From an uncultured Lachnospiraceae bacterium (GTDB lineage: Bacteria; Bacillota; Clostridia; Lachnospirales; Lachnospiraceae): a stretch of 64,000 bases of DNA. The notes beneath the pieces were generated by a model. That model did not search any database. It had not been told where the DNA came from and worked only from the letters and a program-made list of their open reading frames with translations. The translations under genes were made by a program, and so were the position numbers. Shown piece by piece: positions 7,334-16,856 of the stretch (the stretch's first letter is position 1; the number at the start of each line of letters is the position of its first letter). Where the stretch lies: contig CAJUGJ010000003.1 in NCBI GenBank assembly GCA_910586015.1, positions 88,168-152,167 of the forward strand, read 5' to 3'.

Positions 7334-10300
7334 GTGAATTATAAAATGATAAAAAAAATAATATTATTTATACAATTAACTATATTAGTAATCAGTGTAA
7401 TACAACCCATTTGTCTATTTGCACAGTCCGAAGAATCAGGGTATGAGGTTATTGTTGATTCTAAGGGAAATGAAGTGATTCAATTAGCGTTAAATGCAGA
7501 TGCAGGTATTATTAGGATTAAGGGAACTCATAATTATAGTGGTTCAAAGATAGCATATCTCACTGTAGGCTATACATTAGCCTTAAACAAAAATATTGCC
7601 AATAGTAAAAACAGTATTCAAAGAAATGGAACCAAAAATAAAGATTTTATTGAAGTAGAAAGAGAAGATTCAGGAATTGATGATAAAATATCGAACAATA
7701 CTGTTACATCTTATTATCAGATTACTATTGATAATAACTTTATTCAAAATATGTTTTCTGTGTGGAAAAATACAAATGGAAAAAATTCAGAAGACAAAGT
7801 TGGATCAAAGTCATGGTATGAATATAGACAGGATTTAAAAAATGGTATTAAAGTATATATGTCTTATATCTTTGCTGTAATTCATAGAGATTCTGCTGGT
7901 AAAATTCTAAGTCAAAGTGGTTGGTTTTCAAATACAACAGGAGCGAAAGGAACATTATATTATACATATAAGGCAATTCGGGATGCCGTAGATTGGTCAG
8001 ATCGCACTAAATATGAGATCTTACCAGAATATTATGATTTGTCTTTTACTATTAAGTTAAATACTTATACACCAAAAATTGAATTTGTGGATACACAGGG
8101 AAACTTATTAGTTGCAAGTGAGGAGATTTATGCAAAGTATCCGGGAAAGGGGGAAGGATATTGTCTATATGGTGGAAGTTTTATTTATTACCTACCAAAA
8201 GACGCTCAAAATATTATAATTGATGGGAAAAAGTATTTTGCTACAAAAGAGGCAAGATATTATCATGGAAGTAAAATGGATGAATCAAAATTAGCATTAA
8301 ATATAAAGGGGGATCTTACAGGACATTTGCCTTATTACAGATATGCTGCAAAACATGATTTTAATGATGATGCCTTACTTCAAATTGTATTTGTTCCTGA
8401 AGATACCCCTATAGAAGTAACAGCTATTGATATAGATTCTAAAAAAGTTATTGAAAAGATTCCATGCGAAAAAGTTTATAAAGAGTTAGAAACAGAGGTA
8501 TTATTAGAAGATTTGCCAGAACAGATATATGACAATTTAGGGCAGGAATATCAATTAATATGGGAAGATGCGTCAAATAATAATCCAACTTGGACTATGA
8601 GTTATTATCGAAAGGGAAGTAATCCACAATATTATACTCCAAATAATAAATATGGAATAGGAGTAAAAAGACAGATGGCAGTGTATATTATAAATTCTTC
8701 CTTTGATCGTACAAAACCAATTAAAATGACAGCATATTATAAAAAGACGAAAGAAGAAATAAAACAAGAGGAAGATAAAAATACAATAGAAGTCAACTAT
8801 ACGGATCCTAAAATAGATGTTTATATAGGAGCAGACAAAAGAAGAGAAGAAAAGTTTGATATTTCTTTAGGAATTCCTGCTTCAGAAGGATTATATACTT
8901 GGATTAAGGCAAAAGAGTATCTTTTAAAGGCAGTATTCGTTCAGGTAAAAGGTAAAAAGGAGATCCCAGTAACAGTGAAACGAACATATAGATTAAATTG
9001 GCAGGAAGCTGCACCAACACCTCTGCCAGATGAAGAAGATTCTATACAAAAACCTCCTATTTATCATTCAGAAACAGTTGTAGTCAATAAAACAATAACT
9101 TTAACAAGAGAATATAGTTTTACCTATATTGATAAAATTGCTTATTATAAAATACATTCTGGAATTGTAGAAAATGCAGTGTTCTCAGATGATATAGTAA
9201 CATTGATTCCGAAAAACTATACACTGCCTTCTATAGATTATCAGTCTTTGGGCAATAGCTTAGATGCTCATATTATACTTCCAAATGAAGTAAAAAATGG
9301 TTCTTTAGATCTTGGAGTAAAAGTGTTAGATGGAGGATACTCAGGTCGACCAAGTATTACAGAAAGTGAATCTGTATTAAAAAGTCTGGCAGATTCTAAA
9401 GTTGGAGAGTTGAAATGCAGAAATGATTCTTTGACTTTTGATGGAAAAACAGTTTTAGATGCCACTTTAAAAGAAAAAGAAGCACCTGAACCAATCATTT
9501 CTGCGCTTACAAAGCCAGAAATGATTACAGAGGATGTTTTATTTCAGGAAAATTTGATTATACCAAAAGAAACAAAAAATCAATCCTATCCTACTACAGC
9601 AACACTTCGATATACTCCTATAGTTACTTTTGGAGATGAACAAATTTCTGAGATTTATGAAATAAAAGAATTAAAGCCTGTCATTGTTCATACTCCTGTC
9701 TATTGTAAGGGAGTAATAGAAGCAGATAATGAACCATATGTTCAACTTTTAAGCCCAGAACTTTCTTCAACTGCATTAGTGTTAGACGAAAATTCCCTTT
9801 TAAATGACTTTTGGGTATCTATTAGTAATAGTGGATTTCATTCTGACTATTTAGGTTATCAAACGAGAGATTACAAAAAATATGTAGCTTTGGATTCGGA
9901 GGGAAACAGACAAAATCAGGTTAGATTTCCATTTGATATCGTTTTAGATATTGGAAATGATTTTGAGCAAAACAACGATCAAATATTATCTGCAGGAACA
10001 TGGTTTACTTTAGGTGATAAACGACAAAGGATGTATCTTCCGATGTATATAAAAGAAGGAAATTACACATGTGAATTTCGTTCTCTGGCTAGTAATACTG
10101 GCAGTCAGATAGAAGCTACAGAGGAAAATAAAAATACACAAAGAAAAAATTATGTAGCTACTGATTTTAAAACATTTCAAGTTTCAGGAAGATTATATGG
10201 ATTAAACCTTTATGATATTGATGATATTCCACGTTGGTCAGATATTTTCCGCGATTTAAAAACTTCTGTATTAAAAAGAAATTTAGAGCTTTCTTCTGGA

Positions 10301-11278
10301 GTTACAGATGAACAACATTTTAAACCAGAAAGTTTTTATGATTATACAGTTGGGATAAAGGATAGTTATGGAAATTTAACAAACAGAGTAAAAAAATTTA
10401 CTTTACCTCTCTGTGAAGGAAGCCATCCACTTTATCAAAATCAGGGATTTTACCGAAATGGATATCTTTTACGATTTTTACTTCATACAACAGGAGAAGT
10501 AATGTCAAATCCAAACTCGTATGTTCAAATCTTACCAAAATTTTTCTGGGTAGATGCTAAAGGAAAAAATAGAGAATGTGTAGATGTTTATTATAAAGAA
10601 AAACTCGGTAAGGAAATAAAATTAATTAAAATTGGATCACAAGAAGATAGAGAAAATCAAAAAATTCAGATGGTAGGAGGAGTAGGTCTTGGAATTCCTA
10701 AAAAGGAGTTACAAACAACAGCACAAATATTAGAAAGTCCAATAAAAGAATTAGAAGATAAAAAAGTGGAACAATATAGTTATGGACTGATACAGGCAGG
10801 ATTACCATTTCGGACTTATTCTAATTTAGAATATTTTAATAGCTTAAAACCTCTTATACAAAAAGAAGGATTGCAAATTCCAAAGGAACAACAAATATGG
10901 AAGTTAAAACAGACATATTATATTACCTATAATCTTCCATCTGAAATCTATATTGCTGCTACAGGAATCGATTTAACAGAAGAGGCAAAAGAAAAGGGAA
11001 TCAGCTATCAGGAAGATTTTTGGAAAAGAGATGGTTATTTGATAATTAACTTTCAGATTACTGCAATAGATCAAAATAAAAAAGAATATCTTGACTATGG
11101 AAACTTTACTAATAAAAAAGCTTATTCTCACTGTTGTATGTGGGAGATGGAAGGTGGGTTAAAAGAAAAAGAACTTTATAAAAATCAAAAAATCTCATTA
11201 GAGTATGGAGATGTATTAATTCTTAAAGTAAAAGAAGGAAATGCTTTATCAGATTATCAAACAGGTGGAATATACTAA
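7334..11278 (+). CDS. Giant exported surface protein, unknown
   Basis: A protein of about 1314 residues with a signal peptide (MIKKIILFIQLTILVISVI up to LFAQ). The mature part is rich in Tyr, Asn, Lys and beta-strand-like segments, typical of repetitive surface proteins. It contains a proline-rich linker near residues 555-575 (APTPLPDEEDSIQKPP). There is no LPxTG sortase signal or C-terminal membrane anchor, so attachment, if any, must be by another route or by the SLH-like neighbour. The frame opens with GTG at 7328, GTG at 7334 or ATG at 7346. The sequence AGGTGATC, a long match to the 16S rRNA 3' end, is best spaced for GTG 7334. No enzyme motif was found; an adhesin or pilus-tip role next to a Tad-like locus is only a guess. 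Confidence 0.6.
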   Translation: MNYKMIKKIILFIQLTILVISVIQPICLFAQSEESGYEVIVDSKGNEVIQLALNADAGIIRIKGTHNYSGSKIAYLTVGYTLALNKNIANSKNSIQRNGTKNKDFIEVEREDSGIDDKISNNTVTSYYQITIDNNFIQNMFSVWKNTNGKNSEDKVGSKSWYEYRQDLKNGIKVYMSYIFAVIHRDSAGKILSQSGWFSNTTGAKGTLYYTYKAIRDAVDWSDRTKYEILPEYYDLSFTIKLNTYTPKIEFVDTQGNLLVASEEIYAKYPGKGEGYCLYGGSFIYYLPKDAQNIIIDGKKYFATKEARYYHGSKMDESKLALNIKGDLTGHLPYYRYAAKHDFNDDALLQIVFVPEDTPIEVTAIDIDSKKVIEKIPCEKVYKELETEVLLEDLPEQIYDNLGQEYQLIWEDASNNNPTWTMSYYRKGSNPQYYTPNNKYGIGVKRQMAVYIINSSFDRTKPIKMTAYYKKTKEEIKQEEDKNTIEVNYTDPKIDVYIGADKRREEKFDISLGIPASEGLYTWIKAKEYLLKAVFVQVKGKKEIPVTVKRTYRLNWQEAAPTPLPDEEDSIQKPPIYHSETVVVNKTITLTREYSFTYIDKIAYYKIHSGIVENAVFSDDIVTLIPKNYTLPSIDYQSLGNSLDAHIILPNEVKNGSLDLGVKVLDGGYSGRPSITESESVLKSLADSKVGELKCRNDSLTFDGKTVLDATLKEKEAPEPIISALTKPEMITEDVLFQENLIIPKETKNQSYPTTATLRYTPIVTFGDEQISEIYEIKELKPVIVHTPVYCKGVIEADNEPYVQLLSPELSSTALVLDENSLLNDFWVSISNSGFHSDYLGYQTRDYKKYVALDSEGNRQNQVRFPFDIVLDIGNDFEQNNDQILSAGTWFTLGDKRQRMYLPMYIKEGNYTCEFRSLASNTGSQIEATEENKNTQRKNYVATDFKTFQVSGRLYGLNLYDIDDIPRWSDIFRDLKTSVLKRNLELSSGVTDEQHFKPESFYDYTVGIKDSYGNLTNRVKKFTLPLCEGSHPLYQNQGFYRNGYLLRFLLHTTGEVMSNPNSYVQILPKFFWVDAKGKNRECVDVYYKEKLGKEIKLIKIGSQEDRENQKIQMVGGVGLGIPKKELQTTAQILESPIKELEDKKVEQYSYGLIQAGLPFRTYSNLEYFNSLKPLIQKEGLQIPKEQQIWKLKQTYYITYNLPSEIYIAATGIDLTEEAKEKGISYQEDFWKRDGYLIINFQITAIDQNKKEYLDYGNFTNKKAYSHCCMWEMEGGLKEKELYKNQKISLEYGDVLILKVKEGNALSDYQTGGIY

Positions 11279-11361
11279 AATAGTGTTTTGGTATTCTTTC
11301 TTGTAAACTGAATGAAAATATGCTAAAATGTCAGATAGAAAAGGTAAAGGTTGGTTTACAT

Positions 11362-13476
11362 ATGGCAAAAAGCTTATTTATTTCCGAGAAACCAAGTGTA
11401 GCACAGGAATTTGCAAAAGCTTTAAAACGAAACTTTAAAAGGAAAGATGGATATTTAGAAGCTGAGGACTGTGTGGTAACTTGGTGTTATGGACATTTAG
11501 TTATGATGAGTTATCCAGAAACTTATGATCCTACATTAAAACGGTGGACATTTGATGCACTGCCATTTATTCCAAAAGAATTTAAATATGAAGTAATTCC
11601 TTCTGTAGAAAAGCAATATAATATAGTAAAACAACTATTAAATCGGAAAGATGTAGAAAAAATTTATGTTTGTACGGACTCTGGAAGAGAGGGAGAATAT
11701 ATTTATCGTCTAGTTGATCAGATGGCAGGAGTACCAGCAGAAAAAGATAAAAGAAGAGTATGGATTGATTCACAAACAGAAGAGGAAATTTTACGTGGAA
11801 TTCAAAATGCCAAACCATTATCGGCATATGATCATCTATCTGATGCTGCATATCTTCGAGCTATGGAAGATTATTTGATGGGAATTAACTTTTCCAGAGT
11901 TCTTACTTTAAAATATGGCTCTTATGTAAGTCGCTTTTTAAAAACTGAAAAACGGCAGGCAATTTCAGTAGGTCGTGTTATGACCTGTGTTTTAGGAATG
12001 GTAGTACGAAGAGAAAGAGAGATTCGGACATTTGTAAAGACACCTTTTTATAGAGTTTTAATAGGTTTGACAACTGAAAAAAGAAAGTTTGAAGGTGAAT
12101 TTAAGGCAATAGAAGGTTCAAAATATTATGCTTCTTTAAAGCTTTATAAAGAGAATGGATTTAAAGAAAAAAAAGATGCACAAGAGTTGATAACAATGCT
12201 TTCTGAACAGGAATTAAACTATAAAACAGTTACCGAAAACGGCAAAAATAGTCATATTGCTGCATTAAATCAGACAGAAAATACACCACTTTTAGCTGAA
12301 ATTATAAATATTGAAAAAAAGAAGGAAAATAAAAATCCTCCTTTACTTTATAATTTGGCAGAAATTCAAAATGATTGTTCTCGAATGTTTAAAATAAGTC
12401 CTGATGCAACACTAAAGATTGTACAAGAACTTTATGAAAAAAAATTAGTTACTTATCCAAGAACAGATGCTAGAGTACTTTCTACTGCTGTATCAAAGGA
12501 AATTCAAAAAAATTTAGGCGGTTTAAAAAATTTACAGTTATTTAATTCGGATGTAAAATGGATCTTCGATAAAAAAAGTTATCAAACAATCGCAAAGACT
12601 AGATATGTAAATGATAAACAGATTACAGATCACTATGCCATTATACCAACAGGACAGGGCTTACAAAACCTAAATGGTCTTCCAGATTTATCAAAAAAAG
12701 TATATTATTTGATAGTCAGAAGGTTTTTAAGCATTTTCTATCCTCCTGCTGTTTATCAAAAGATTACAGTAGTTACAAAATTAAAAACAGAATGTTTTTT
12801 TTCTAATTTTAAAGTTTTAATTGAAGAGGGATTTTTAAAGATTGCAGAACAAAAAGATATAAGTTCTGAAAAAGGAAGGTTAAAGACAGAAGCTTTAAAA
12901 GAGAAACAAAAAGAAGAGGAAATGGAAATAGAGGGAGAAGCAGGTCTGCAACTTTTAGCGGATATTAATAAGCTAAAAAAAGGAATGAAACTTCCAATCT
13001 ATGCGTTTATTATTAAAGAGGGAGAAACGGCACCTCCAAAACGCTATAATTCAGGTTCAATGATTCTTGCTATGGAAAATGCGGGACAGTTAATTGAAGA
13101 TGAAGAATTACGAACACAGATTAAGGGAAGTGGAATTGGAACAAGTGCAACAAGAGCAGAAATTTTAAATAAACTGGTAAAGATAGAATATCTTAATCTA
13201 AATAAAAAGACACAGGTAATTACACCTACACTAAATGGAGAATTAATCTATGAAATAGTTAATTCTTCTATTCGTTCTCTTTTAAATGCAGAATTAACTG
13301 CTAGTTGGGAAAAAGGACTTACCTATGTTGCGGAAGGAACAATAACGAAAGAAGAATATTTACAGAAATTAGAAAGTTTTATTAAAAAACTTACTTTAGG
13401 GATAAAGCATTTATATAATCAAAATAGTCTTGAACAAAAGTTTCAAAGTGCAGAAATAAATTATAAAAAGAAATAA
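11362..13476 (+). CDS. topB: DNA topoisomerase III (type IA)
   Basis: A type IA topoisomerase of 704 residues that nicks and rejoins one DNA strand to relax or decatenate DNA. The Toprim domain is at the start (SLFISEKPSVAQEFAKAL; acidic CTDSGREGEYIYR near residue 105). The catalytic tyrosine lies in KLVTYPRTDARVLS near residue 370. GSGIGTSATRAEIL near residue 590 is the conserved glycine-rich segment. An in-frame ATG exists at 11320, but family alignment (MAKSLFISEKPS) favours 11362. There are no C-terminal zinc fingers, as in other TopB proteins. Length fits the chromosomal Firmicutes TopB type, although similar enzymes occur on conjugative elements. No relaxase or integrase is nearby. Confidence 0.93.
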   Translation: MAKSLFISEKPSVAQEFAKALKRNFKRKDGYLEAEDCVVTWCYGHLVMMSYPETYDPTLKRWTFDALPFIPKEFKYEVIPSVEKQYNIVKQLLNRKDVEKIYVCTDSGREGEYIYRLVDQMAGVPAEKDKRRVWIDSQTEEEILRGIQNAKPLSAYDHLSDAAYLRAMEDYLMGINFSRVLTLKYGSYVSRFLKTEKRQAISVGRVMTCVLGMVVRREREIRTFVKTPFYRVLIGLTTEKRKFEGEFKAIEGSKYYASLKLYKENGFKEKKDAQELITMLSEQELNYKTVTENGKNSHIAALNQTENTPLLAEIINIEKKKENKNPPLLYNLAEIQNDCSRMFKISPDATLKIVQELYEKKLVTYPRTDARVLSTAVSKEIQKNLGGLKNLQLFNSDVKWIFDKKSYQTIAKTRYVNDKQITDHYAIIPTGQGLQNLNGLPDLSKKVYYLIVRRFLSIFYPPAVYQKITVVTKLKTECFFSNFKVLIEEGFLKIAEQKDISSEKGRLKTEALKEKQKEEEMEIEGEAGLQLLADINKLKKGMKLPIYAFIIKEGETAPPKRYNSGSMILAMENAGQLIEDEELRTQIKGSGIGTSATRAEILNKLVKIEYLNLNKKTQVITPTLNGELIYEIVNSSIRSLLNAELTASWEKGLTYVAEGTITKEEYLQKLESFIKKLTLGIKHLYNQNSLEQKFQSAEINYKKK

Positions 13477-13477
13477 G

Positions 13478-13512
13478 TCAACTACCCATCCCCTAAAAGG
13501 GAATGGGCTTGT
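13478..13512 (+). mobile_element. Possible orphan IS200/IS605-type end hairpin
   Basis: Directly after topB is an imperfect hairpin: CCCAT plus CCC (13485-13493) pairs with GGG plus ATGGG (13499-13507) around a TAAAA loop. It is flanked by TCAACTA on the left and CTTGT on the right. This arrangement resembles the hairpin ends of IS200/IS605 and TnpB-only elements. No transposase or tnpB gene is adjacent. A short fragment about 60 bases downstream would read YVGVDLLG, faintly like a TnpB RuvC-I motif, but it stops at once. This is either a remnant or a coincidence. Confidence 0.3.
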
Positions 13513-13624
13513 AAAATTAGTCGAAAAGACAAAAGGATATCTGACAGAGATAAGAAAACAGGCTATGTGGGAGTTGATTTATTAGGAAAAAAATAAAAGA
13601 AATGTTATATAAGGGGATAATTTT

Positions 13625-14305
13625 ATGGAAGCATTAAAATGTAAAAATTTATTCGATTTTTCTCAGACTATTGCTAAAGAGTTATTAGAAGAGAAGGAGT
13701 ATCCTTGGGAAATATTATCTGAAATAAGTTCTTTTATATTAAAATTAGGAAATCAGCTTTCAGATGAAGATTATATAAAACAGGGAGAGGATATTTGGAT
13801 TGCAAAATCTGCTATAGTTGCACCAACAGCATATATTCATGGACCTGCAATCATTGGGAAAGATGCAGAAATTCGACACTGTGCTTTTATCAGAGGAAAT
13901 GCTATTGTAGGAGAAGGAGCAGTTGTTGGAAATTCCACAGAATTAAAAAATGTAATCTTGTTTAATAAAGTACAGGTACCACACTATAATTATGTGGGAG
14001 ATTCTATTTTGGGATATCGTTCTCATATGGGAGCAGGTGCAATTACTTCTAATGTAAAATCAGATAAAACGCTAATAGTAATTAAGTTTGGAGAAGAAAG
14101 AGTGGAAACAAAAAGAAAGAAGATGGGGGCTATTTTGGGAGATTTTGTTGAAGTAGGATGTGGATCTGTATTAAATCCGGGTACAATTATCGGATCAAAT
14201 ACAAATATCTACCCATTATCAATGGTTCGTGGTTATATACCAGCTAGAAGCATCTATAAAAAGGCTGGAGAAATTGCAGAAAAAAGATTAGAAAGTGTGG
14301 AATGA
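13625..14305 (+). CDS. GlmU-like hexapeptide-repeat acyltransferase/nucleotidyltransferase-related protein
   Basis: A protein of 226 residues dominated by left-handed beta-helix hexapeptide repeats (IAKSAIVAPTAYIHGPAIIG, then further turns with GNAIVGEGAVVGNS and GCGSVLNPGTIIGSNTNIYP). The region SHMGAGAITSNVKSD matches the acetyltransferase half of GlmU and related UDP-GlcNAc pyrophosphorylase-like proteins. The N-terminal 60 residues are helical and there is no Rossmann nucleotidyltransferase domain, so it is shorter than true GlmU (about 450 residues). Its acyl acceptor is unknown. It overlaps the next small gene by 4 bases (ATGA), so the two are coupled. Confidence 0.75.
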   Translation: MEALKCKNLFDFSQTIAKELLEEKEYPWEILSEISSFILKLGNQLSDEDYIKQGEDIWIAKSAIVAPTAYIHGPAIIGKDAEIRHCAFIRGNAIVGEGAVVGNSTELKNVILFNKVQVPHYNYVGDSILGYRSHMGAGAITSNVKSDKTLIVIKFGEERVETKRKKMGAILGDFVEVGCGSVLNPGTIIGSNTNIYPLSMVRGYIPARSIYKKAGEIAEKRLESVE

Positions 14306-14562
14306 TGGAAGAACTTTATCAAGAAATTGAGAATCGAATTCTTGCAGCAGGATATCTTAAAAAAGTAGATGGACTTGAAATTTATGAACAGATCAGTGAC
14401 CAGATAGAAGGCAAAGAGAATGGTAGTTATATTTTTCTGTCAAAAAGAAGCGAAGATTTATATTTTGAGTATAAAGTCGATGTAATGGACGAAGAATTTA
14501 ACTTATCCTATATTGATATTTATGAAGGAGAACATTGTTATCACGTAAATTTCGATGATTGA
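14302..14562 (+). CDS. Small acidic protein, unknown
   Basis: An acidic soluble protein of 86 residues (MMEELYQEIENRILAAGYLK at the start, HVNFDD at the end) with no signal peptide or membrane helix. It begins within the stop codon of the hexapeptide acyltransferase gene (ATGA overlap), so it is translated with it. I do not recognise the family. The -35 box of the downstream leuA promoter overlaps its stop codon. Confidence 0.6.
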   Translation: MMEELYQEIENRILAAGYLKKVDGLEIYEQISDQIEGKENGSYIFLSKRSEDLYFEYKVDVMDEEFNLSYIDIYEGEHCYHVNFDD

Positions 14563-14587
14563 CAATTTATTTTATCTATGTTATAAT
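14559..14587 (+). promoter_or_regulatory. Sigma-A promoter of the leuA T-box transcript
   Basis: A consensus promoter: TTGACA at 14559-14564, a 17-base spacer, and TATAAT at 14582-14587. The -35 box overlaps the stop codon of the preceding small gene. The expected start of transcription is near 14594, just upstream of the T-box leader. Confidence 0.85.
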
Positions 14588-14624
14588 AAATTCACTCTTT
14601 ATAAGGTTAATAAGACTATATAAG

Positions 14625-14912
14625 ATAAAAACGCGAAGAAGAGAAGTAGTACGAATCGTCTGGAGTTCAGAGAGCCACTGGAAGCTGTGAAGTGGTGGAA
14701 GGAAGATTGGGAACTCATCTTGGAGCGGCTGTTCGAAATTCATAGAAGAGTAGAAGCAGACGAATACCCATCGTTATCAGGGCAGGATATAAGGTTATAA
14801 AACCCGTATCTGATGAGAGCGCAGTGTTTACTGCGAAGAAGAGTGGTATCGCGTAAGATTTTATCTTTCGTCTCTGACTGTGAAAACAGATAGAGCGAAG
14901 GATTTTTTTTTA
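14625..14912 (+). promoter_or_regulatory. T-box leader (leucine, CUC specifier) with intrinsic terminator
   Basis: A T-box riboswitch that senses uncharged tRNA-Leu. Stem I features are present: GAAGAAGAGAAGTAGTACGA with the AGTA motif, a distal region AGAGAGCCACTGG followed by GCTGTGAA, and a descending strand reading GGGAACTCATCTTGGAGC. The specifier is CTC within GAA-CTC-A. The T-box core at 14841-14853 reads GAGTGGTATCGCG, one base different from the usual GTGGTACCGCG. The competing terminator pairs TTTCGTCTCTG with CAGATAGAGCGAAGG and ends in nine Ts (14864-14911). Uncharged tRNA-Leu should stabilise the antiterminator and switch on leuA. Confidence 0.9.
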
Positions 14913-14938
14913 CCTAAAATAAGGAAGGAGATCTATTT

Positions 14939-16621
14939 ATGGAAAATGTTCAAAAATATCGGAGATGTTATTTTATGCCTCCAGAACCTTGTTATGACTG
15001 GGCGAAAAAGGAATATATTGAAAAACCACCAATTTGGTGTAGTGTAGATTTAAGAGATGGAAATCAGGCCTTAGTAGAACCAATGGGATTAGAAGAAAAA
15101 TTAGAGTTTTTTCAACTTTTAGTAAAGATAGGATTTAAAGAAATTGAAGTTGGTTTTCCAGCAGCCTCAGAAACGGAATATCATTTTTTACGTGCATTGA
15201 TCGAACGCAATCTGATTCCAGAGGATGTTACGATTCAGGTATTAACTCAGGCAAGAGAACATATTATCCAAAAAACATTTGAAGCATTAAAGGGAGCACC
15301 AAAGGCAATTGTACATCTGTATAATTCTACTTCTGTAGCTCAAAGAGAGCAAGTATTTCAAAAGTCAAAGGAAGAAATTTTAGAAATTGCAGTAGATGGA
15401 GCAAAGCTTTTAAAAAGATTAGCACAAGAAACAGAAGGGAATTTCTTATTTGAGTATAGTCCTGAAAGTTTTACTGGAACAGAAATGGAATATGCCTTAG
15501 ACGTTTGTAATGGAGTTTTAGACGTTTGGCAGCCAGATAAAGAACATAAAGTAGTCATTAATCTTCCAGCAACTGTAGAACATTCTCTTCCACATGTTTT
15601 TGCAAGTCAGATTGAATATATGAGTAAACATTTAAATTATAGAGATAATGTGATACTTTCTTTGCATCCACATAATGATAGAGGTTGTGGAGTAAGTGAT
15701 GCAGAATTGGGACTGCTTGCTGGTGCAGATCGAATTGAGGGAACCTTGTTTGGAAATGGTGAAAGAACTGGAAATGTAGATATTGTGACATTAGCATTAA
15801 ATATGTATTCACAAGGTGTTGATCCGAATTTAGATTTTTCCGATATGCCTTATATCTGTGAATGTTATAAAAAATATACTGGAATGAAGATTTATGAGAG
15901 ACAACCATATTGTGGAAGTTTAGTATTTGCAGCATTTTCTGGTTCTCATCAGGATGCGATTGCAAAGGGATTAGCATATCGAAAAGAACATGACTGTAAG
16001 TATTGGACAGTACCATATCTTCCAATTGATCCAAAAGATGTAGGAAGAGAGTATGATGCAGATGTGATTCGAATTAACAGCCAGTCTGGAAAAGGTGGAG
16101 TTGGATATATTCTGCAAAATAATTATGGAATCAATCTTCCAAAGAAGATGAAAGAAGATATGAGCTATGCGGCAAAACATGTTTCTGATAAAAACCATAA
16201 AGAGTTAACGCCAGAGTGGATCTATGATATCTTTAATCAGAGATATCTTAATAATCATACTAAGTTTGAAGTAACAGAATGTCACTTTAAACAGATCAAT
16301 GGAATTACCACTAATATGGAAGTTATGTATAATGGAGTATTACACATGACACAGGGAGTTGGAAACGGTCGTTTAGATGCGGTTAGTAACGCATTACAGG
16401 AATTAATAGGAATTCATTCTGTTATTAGTTGCTATGAAGAACATTCTTTAGCAGTTGGCTCTAATTCGAAGGCGATCACCTATGTTGGTATTACTGATCC
16501 AGATGGAAAATGTTTCTGGGGTGCAGGAATAGATGAGGATATTATTCGTTCTTCTATCCATGCTTTAGTATCTGCAATGAATGCACAATTAGACTTAAAG
16601 GTGACAGGAAATGAAACGTGA
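14939..16621 (+). CDS. leuA: 2-isopropylmalate synthase
   Basis: This enzyme condenses acetyl-CoA with 2-ketoisovalerate, the first committed step of leucine biosynthesis. The protein is 560 residues, the length of the longer LeuA type. The TIM-barrel motif SVDLRDGNQALVEP (residues 36-50) and the metal-binding LHPHNDRG (about 240) are present. GNGERTGNVD is the conserved substrate-site segment. The C-terminal 130 residues form the leucine-binding regulatory domain, including SKAITYVG. Ribosome-binding sequence AAGGAAGGAG precedes the ATG. Expression is controlled by the leucine T-box immediately upstream. No leuB, leuC or leuD gene follows. Confidence 0.95.
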   Translation: MENVQKYRRCYFMPPEPCYDWAKKEYIEKPPIWCSVDLRDGNQALVEPMGLEEKLEFFQLLVKIGFKEIEVGFPAASETEYHFLRALIERNLIPEDVTIQVLTQAREHIIQKTFEALKGAPKAIVHLYNSTSVAQREQVFQKSKEEILEIAVDGAKLLKRLAQETEGNFLFEYSPESFTGTEMEYALDVCNGVLDVWQPDKEHKVVINLPATVEHSLPHVFASQIEYMSKHLNYRDNVILSLHPHNDRGCGVSDAELGLLAGADRIEGTLFGNGERTGNVDIVTLALNMYSQGVDPNLDFSDMPYICECYKKYTGMKIYERQPYCGSLVFAAFSGSHQDAIAKGLAYRKEHDCKYWTVPYLPIDPKDVGREYDADVIRINSQSGKGGVGYILQNNYGINLPKKMKEDMSYAAKHVSDKNHKELTPEWIYDIFNQRYLNNHTKFEVTECHFKQINGITTNMEVMYNGVLHMTQGVGNGRLDAVSNALQELIGIHSVISCYEEHSLAVGSNSKAITYVGITDPDGKCFWGAGIDEDIIRSSIHALVSAMNAQLDLKVTGNET

Positions 16622-16856
16622 AATGGAATTTCGAAAAGTACAGACAGAAGAACTTCTAATTGGTACACAAGTAGAAATCTATGAGTCTGAACTTCGTACA
16701 CTGTCGGGTGTAATGTATTATTATACAATTGAGCCTGCTATTGCCATGTCGAATAATACACCAAAACGATTAAAAAGCCGAACTGGAAAAGTTACTGCCA
16801 TCAAAGAAGATGGCAGTGAGTGGATTGTAACGGTTGAATTTGAAGAGTTAGATTAA
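16611..16856 (+). CDS. Small protein coupled to leuA, unknown
   Basis: A protein of 81 residues with a high proportion of beta-prone residues (GTQVEIYESELRTLSGVMYY, then TGKVTAIKEDGSEWIVTVEF). This suggests a small barrel such as an SH3-like fold. It overlaps the end of leuA by 11 bases and would be made from the same T-box-controlled transcript. Its 3' end overlaps the convergent WYL gene by 9 bases. ATG 16623 is an alternative start. I do not recognise the family. Confidence 0.55.
   Translation: MKREMEFRKVQTEELLIGTQVEIYESELRTLSGVMYYYTIEPAIAMSNNTPKRLKSRTGKVTAIKEDGSEWIVTVEFEELD

Noticed and set aside
11362..13476. Topoisomerase III as cargo of a conjugative element
   Set aside because: No relaxase, integrase, T4SS or attachment repeats are nearby; the pilus genes upstream are Tad-like, not conjugative.
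15558..16034. 158-codon minus-strand ORF inside leuA
   Set aside because: It is His/Leu-rich low-complexity antisense of a conserved gene and has no ribosome-binding site.
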